Assembly: GCA_035575515.1 (NCBI GenBank)
Contig: DATLXU010000014.1
Coordinates: forward strand, 1 to 15,086
Origin: DATLXU01 sp035575515
Lineage (GTDB): Bacteria > Acidobacteriota > Blastocatellia > UBA7656
Direction of reading: 5' to 3'
Length of the DNA stretch: 15,086 nt
Within the stretch, counting starts at the first letter, position 1. Each line of letters begins with the position of its first letter. Positions 13,929-15,086 of the stretch are shown piece by piece. The translations under genes were made by a program, and so were the position numbers. The notes beneath the pieces were generated by a model. That model was not told the DNA's origin and did no database searches. It worked only from the letters and a program-made list of their open reading frames with translations.

Positions 13929-14267
13929 ATGCAAGCAAAGAAGAAAACCGTAGCATTGATCGAGCCTGCGGCTGGCAACGTAGATGCAAGCTATCAAAAA
14001 TCAATCCTGACTCGATACGCAGAAAACAACAAGTTTGAAATTGACCAGACATACGGTGAGCGCGCCCCGCTCGCAGGAACTCCGGGCGAGACTGAATATG
14101 CCGATTTGCTGAACGACATAAAAGACGGCGGCGTCGGGCTTCTGCTCGCGCTTGAAGACGTGAGGCACTCTTTGCCAAGAGAGATTCTCGATGCCTGCCG
14201 CGATGCGGGCGTAAAGGTAAAGTTCGTTGATACGCAGCAGGAGCGCGGACTGTCACAGACCACCTGA
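13929..14267 (+). CDS. Small hypothetical protein resembling a serine-recombinase catalytic fold without its active site
   Basis: The 112-aa protein starts at the ATG at 13929 with GGGAG nine bases upstream; the frame also reaches a TTG at 13920. It has no signal peptide or membrane segment. The order of elements matches the N-terminal domain of resolvases: a first strand (TVALIEP), a helix SYQKSILTRYAENN, then FEIDQTYGE, a helix EYADLLNDIKDG, a strand VGLLLALEDV, a helix PREILDACRDAG and a final strand VKVKFVD. The catalytic Y-x-R-x-S segment is replaced by IEPAA, so recombinase activity is unlikely, and there is no DNA-binding tail. A -10-like TATACT is at 13810-13815, giving a long leader. 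The family assignment is tentative. Confidence 0.6.
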   Translation: MQAKKKTVALIEPAAGNVDASYQKSILTRYAENNKFEIDQTYGERAPLAGTPGETEYADLLNDIKDGGVGLLLALEDVRHSLPREILDACRDAGVKVKFVDTQQERGLSQTT

Positions 14268-14344
14268 TGGTCGGCGATTAATGGGTGTGACAGTTAAAGA
14301 CGATCGGACCTGAACGCGCCGATGAATCCTGCCGCGCATCGTGG

Positions 14345-14374
14345 TTGACTCTAAGAAAACAGCTTTGCTAGTAT
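14345..14374 (+). promoter_or_regulatory. Promoter of tRNA-Ala
   Basis: TTGACT (14345-14350) and TAGTAT (14369-14374) are separated by 18 bases. The predicted start near 14381 lies about 50 bases before the tRNA 5' end. Confidence 0.5.
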
Positions 14375-14429
14375 TCTTGTGCGCTGGACCAGCGAATGGG
14401 CTTCGGCGCATTCTTAACAGCAAGATTGT

Positions 14430-14502
14430 GGGGCTATAGCTCAGCTGGGAGAGCGCTGCAATGGCATTGCAGAGGCCGTCGGTTCGAGCCCGACTAGCTC
14501 CA
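14430..14502 (+). tRNA. tRNA-Ala (anticodon GGC)
   Basis: All parts of the cloverleaf are present in 73 nt: acceptor GGGGCTA/TAGCTCC with discriminator A, D-arm GCTC-AGCTGGGA-GAGC, anticodon arm CTGCA-ATGGCAT-TGCAG with GGC at 34-36, variable region AGGCC, and T-arm GTCGG-TTCGAGC-CCGAC. CCA is not encoded. It reads GCC and GCU alanine codons. Confidence 0.97.
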
Positions 14503-14579
14503 CTTTATCTTTTCTCCTTCACCTCAACATCGAACCCAAACCTTATATGCCAATTTTCGATTGCGTGTATGGGTTTGTG

Positions 14580-14645
14580 TGGAGTGCGGCCACTTGTCGC
14601 CGCTTTCAATTCAATACAAAAGCGGCGACAAGTGGCCGCACTCCA
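14580..14645. repeat. Perfect inverted repeat, 27-bp arms, 12-base loop (MITE-like)
   Basis: Arms 14580-14606 and 14619-14645 are exactly complementary (GGAGTGCGGCCACTTGTCGC and so on) around CAATTCAATACA. It lies 78 bp after the tRNA and outside any gene. The perfect arms point to recent movement or strong conservation of the fold. Confidence 0.85.
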
Positions 14646-14691
14646 TATATCGGCTGAATGCTCTACATCCAAAAGAAATTCGCTCCAGGGC

Positions 14692-14826
14692 TTTGCAATT
14701 GAGTGCAACGAATCAGAGGAACCGCAGAGAACGCAGAGCGCACGCAGAGGCATTGGGCTGCGCATCGTCTCTGCGTGTCCTCTGCACACTCTCTGCGGTT
14801 TCTATCCGGTCGCACTCGATTGCAAA
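14692..14826. repeat. Long imperfect inverted repeat, about 135 bp, with GCAGAG subrepeats
   Basis: The left arm begins TTTGCAATTGAGTGCAACG and the right arm, reversed, TTTGCAATCGAGTGCGACC. Similarity continues inward through ACCGCAGAGA to CACGCAGAG (14741-14749) paired with CTCTGCGTG (14769-14777). Several GCAGAG copies sit in each arm. It looks like a dispersed palindromic element of the GAACGCAGAG type; no gene is inside. Confidence 0.75.
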
Positions 14827-14965
14827 CTTTTATAGTCCAACGCAGCCAGACAATAAACGATGTGAAGCAGGTTCAGTAGTATTATCTTTCGCATCTGTAC
14901 ATGCTTTGGTTGGAGTCTCTCGTAAATCCCGAAACGCGCAGCGAGCGCCGCAAAAAGCAAATAAA
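14827..14965. other. Non-coding stretch, nothing recognised
   Basis: Only short open frames without start signals occur here. No repeat, RNA or promoter is recognised. Confidence 0.4.
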
Positions 14966-14994
14966 AAAGGAGGGTCATACTTCGACCCTCCTTT
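14966..14994 (-). terminator. Terminator, probably serving a minus-strand gene to the right
   Basis: GGAGGGTC (14969-14976) and GACCCTCC (14984-14991) pair around a 7-base loop. On the minus strand the stem is followed by six T, a strong intrinsic terminator. On the plus strand it is followed by TTTGTCT, so it may work both ways. The A-run and T-run extend the pairing by three. Confidence 0.75.
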
Positions 14995-15007
14995 GTCTGT
15001 GGCATTG

Positions 15008-15035
15008 AGGTGAGCGAACCTAAACACGCTCACCT
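15008..15035. repeat. 9-bp stem hairpin near the right edge
   Basis: AGGTGAGCG (15008-15016) pairs with CGCTCACCT (15027-15035) around a 10-base loop, 14 bp from the terminator. It is part of the probable 3' untranslated region of the gene entering from the right. Confidence 0.5.
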
Positions 15036-15051
15036 TTCCGCCGGTTATCCC

Positions 15052-15086
15052 CTAGTTCGCTGGACACGTCCTGTTGCAGGTGAACG
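15052..15086 (-). CDS. Possible C-terminus of a minus-strand gene (partial)
   Basis: One minus-strand frame ends FTCNRTCPAN and a TAG at 15054-15052, upstream of two hairpins and a strong minus-strand terminator. The other open frame (VHLQQDV..., stop at 15020) is equally possible. A gene is inferred mainly from terminator orientation; the Cys-rich tail is too short to assign. Confidence 0.25.
   Translation of the reverse strand, partial: FTCNRTCPAN

Noticed and set aside
14692..14826. CRISPR-like array suggested by repeated GCAGAG units
   Set aside because: Units are six bases, irregular and part of an inverted repeat; no spacers or cas genes.

Overview
The window looks like a chromosomal segment from a moderately GC-rich soil or environmental bacterium. 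The mix of genes (CarD regulator, RadA, a two-PDZ HtrA protease, a TPR protein tail, an M1-peptidase-like TPR protein) and the many intergenic inverted repeats suggest Acidobacteriota, possibly a Blastocatellia-like lineage. That placement is inference from gene content and repeat style; no marker in the window proves it.

Layout. (1) 1-1660 is an accessory, more AT-rich block, mostly on the minus strand. It holds the 5' tip of an IS481-type transposase, an unknown 218-aa gene, a well-formed integron attC site (905-998) and a secreted tandem-POTRA protein whose stop codon lies inside the attC site. This is a piece of an integron cassette array; no integrase is in view. (2) 1670-3053 is a complete IS4-group insertion sequence. 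(3) 3105-3666 is a TPR gene remnant, cut at its 5' end and frameshifted. (4) 3742-6029 carries an exported alpha/beta-hydrolase behind a duplicated 38-bp promoter/start module, followed 13 bp later by a Nudix hydrolase. (5) 6204-7718 is an HtrA/DegP protease, and 8092-8646 a CarD-type RNA polymerase regulator with a long leader. (6) 8647-9297 has no protein gene. It holds a close match to a sigma-54 promoter, directly followed by a set of hairpins that looks like a small RNA. (7) 9298-10677 (minus) is radA, and 10805-11527 (minus) a CPBP-type membrane protein lacking the usual glutamates. (8) 11676-13700 is an M1-aminopeptidase-like protein that has lost all three zinc ligands and gained TPRs; a strong terminator follows. 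(9) 13929-14267 is a small resolvase-fold-like protein, and 14430-14502 is tRNA-Ala(GGC). (10) 14503-15086 is repeat-rich and ends with terminator-like hairpins and perhaps the tail of a minus-strand gene.

The right-hand genes are ordinary housekeeping and stress functions: envelope proteolysis, rRNA transcription control, recombination repair and tRNA. The left block is mobile DNA. Most worth a second look: the putative sigma-54-driven tandem-hairpin RNA (about 9097-9236), the attC cassette pair, the zinc-less M1 protein, the CPBP protein with QQ in place of EE, and the duplicated start module at 3742-3851.
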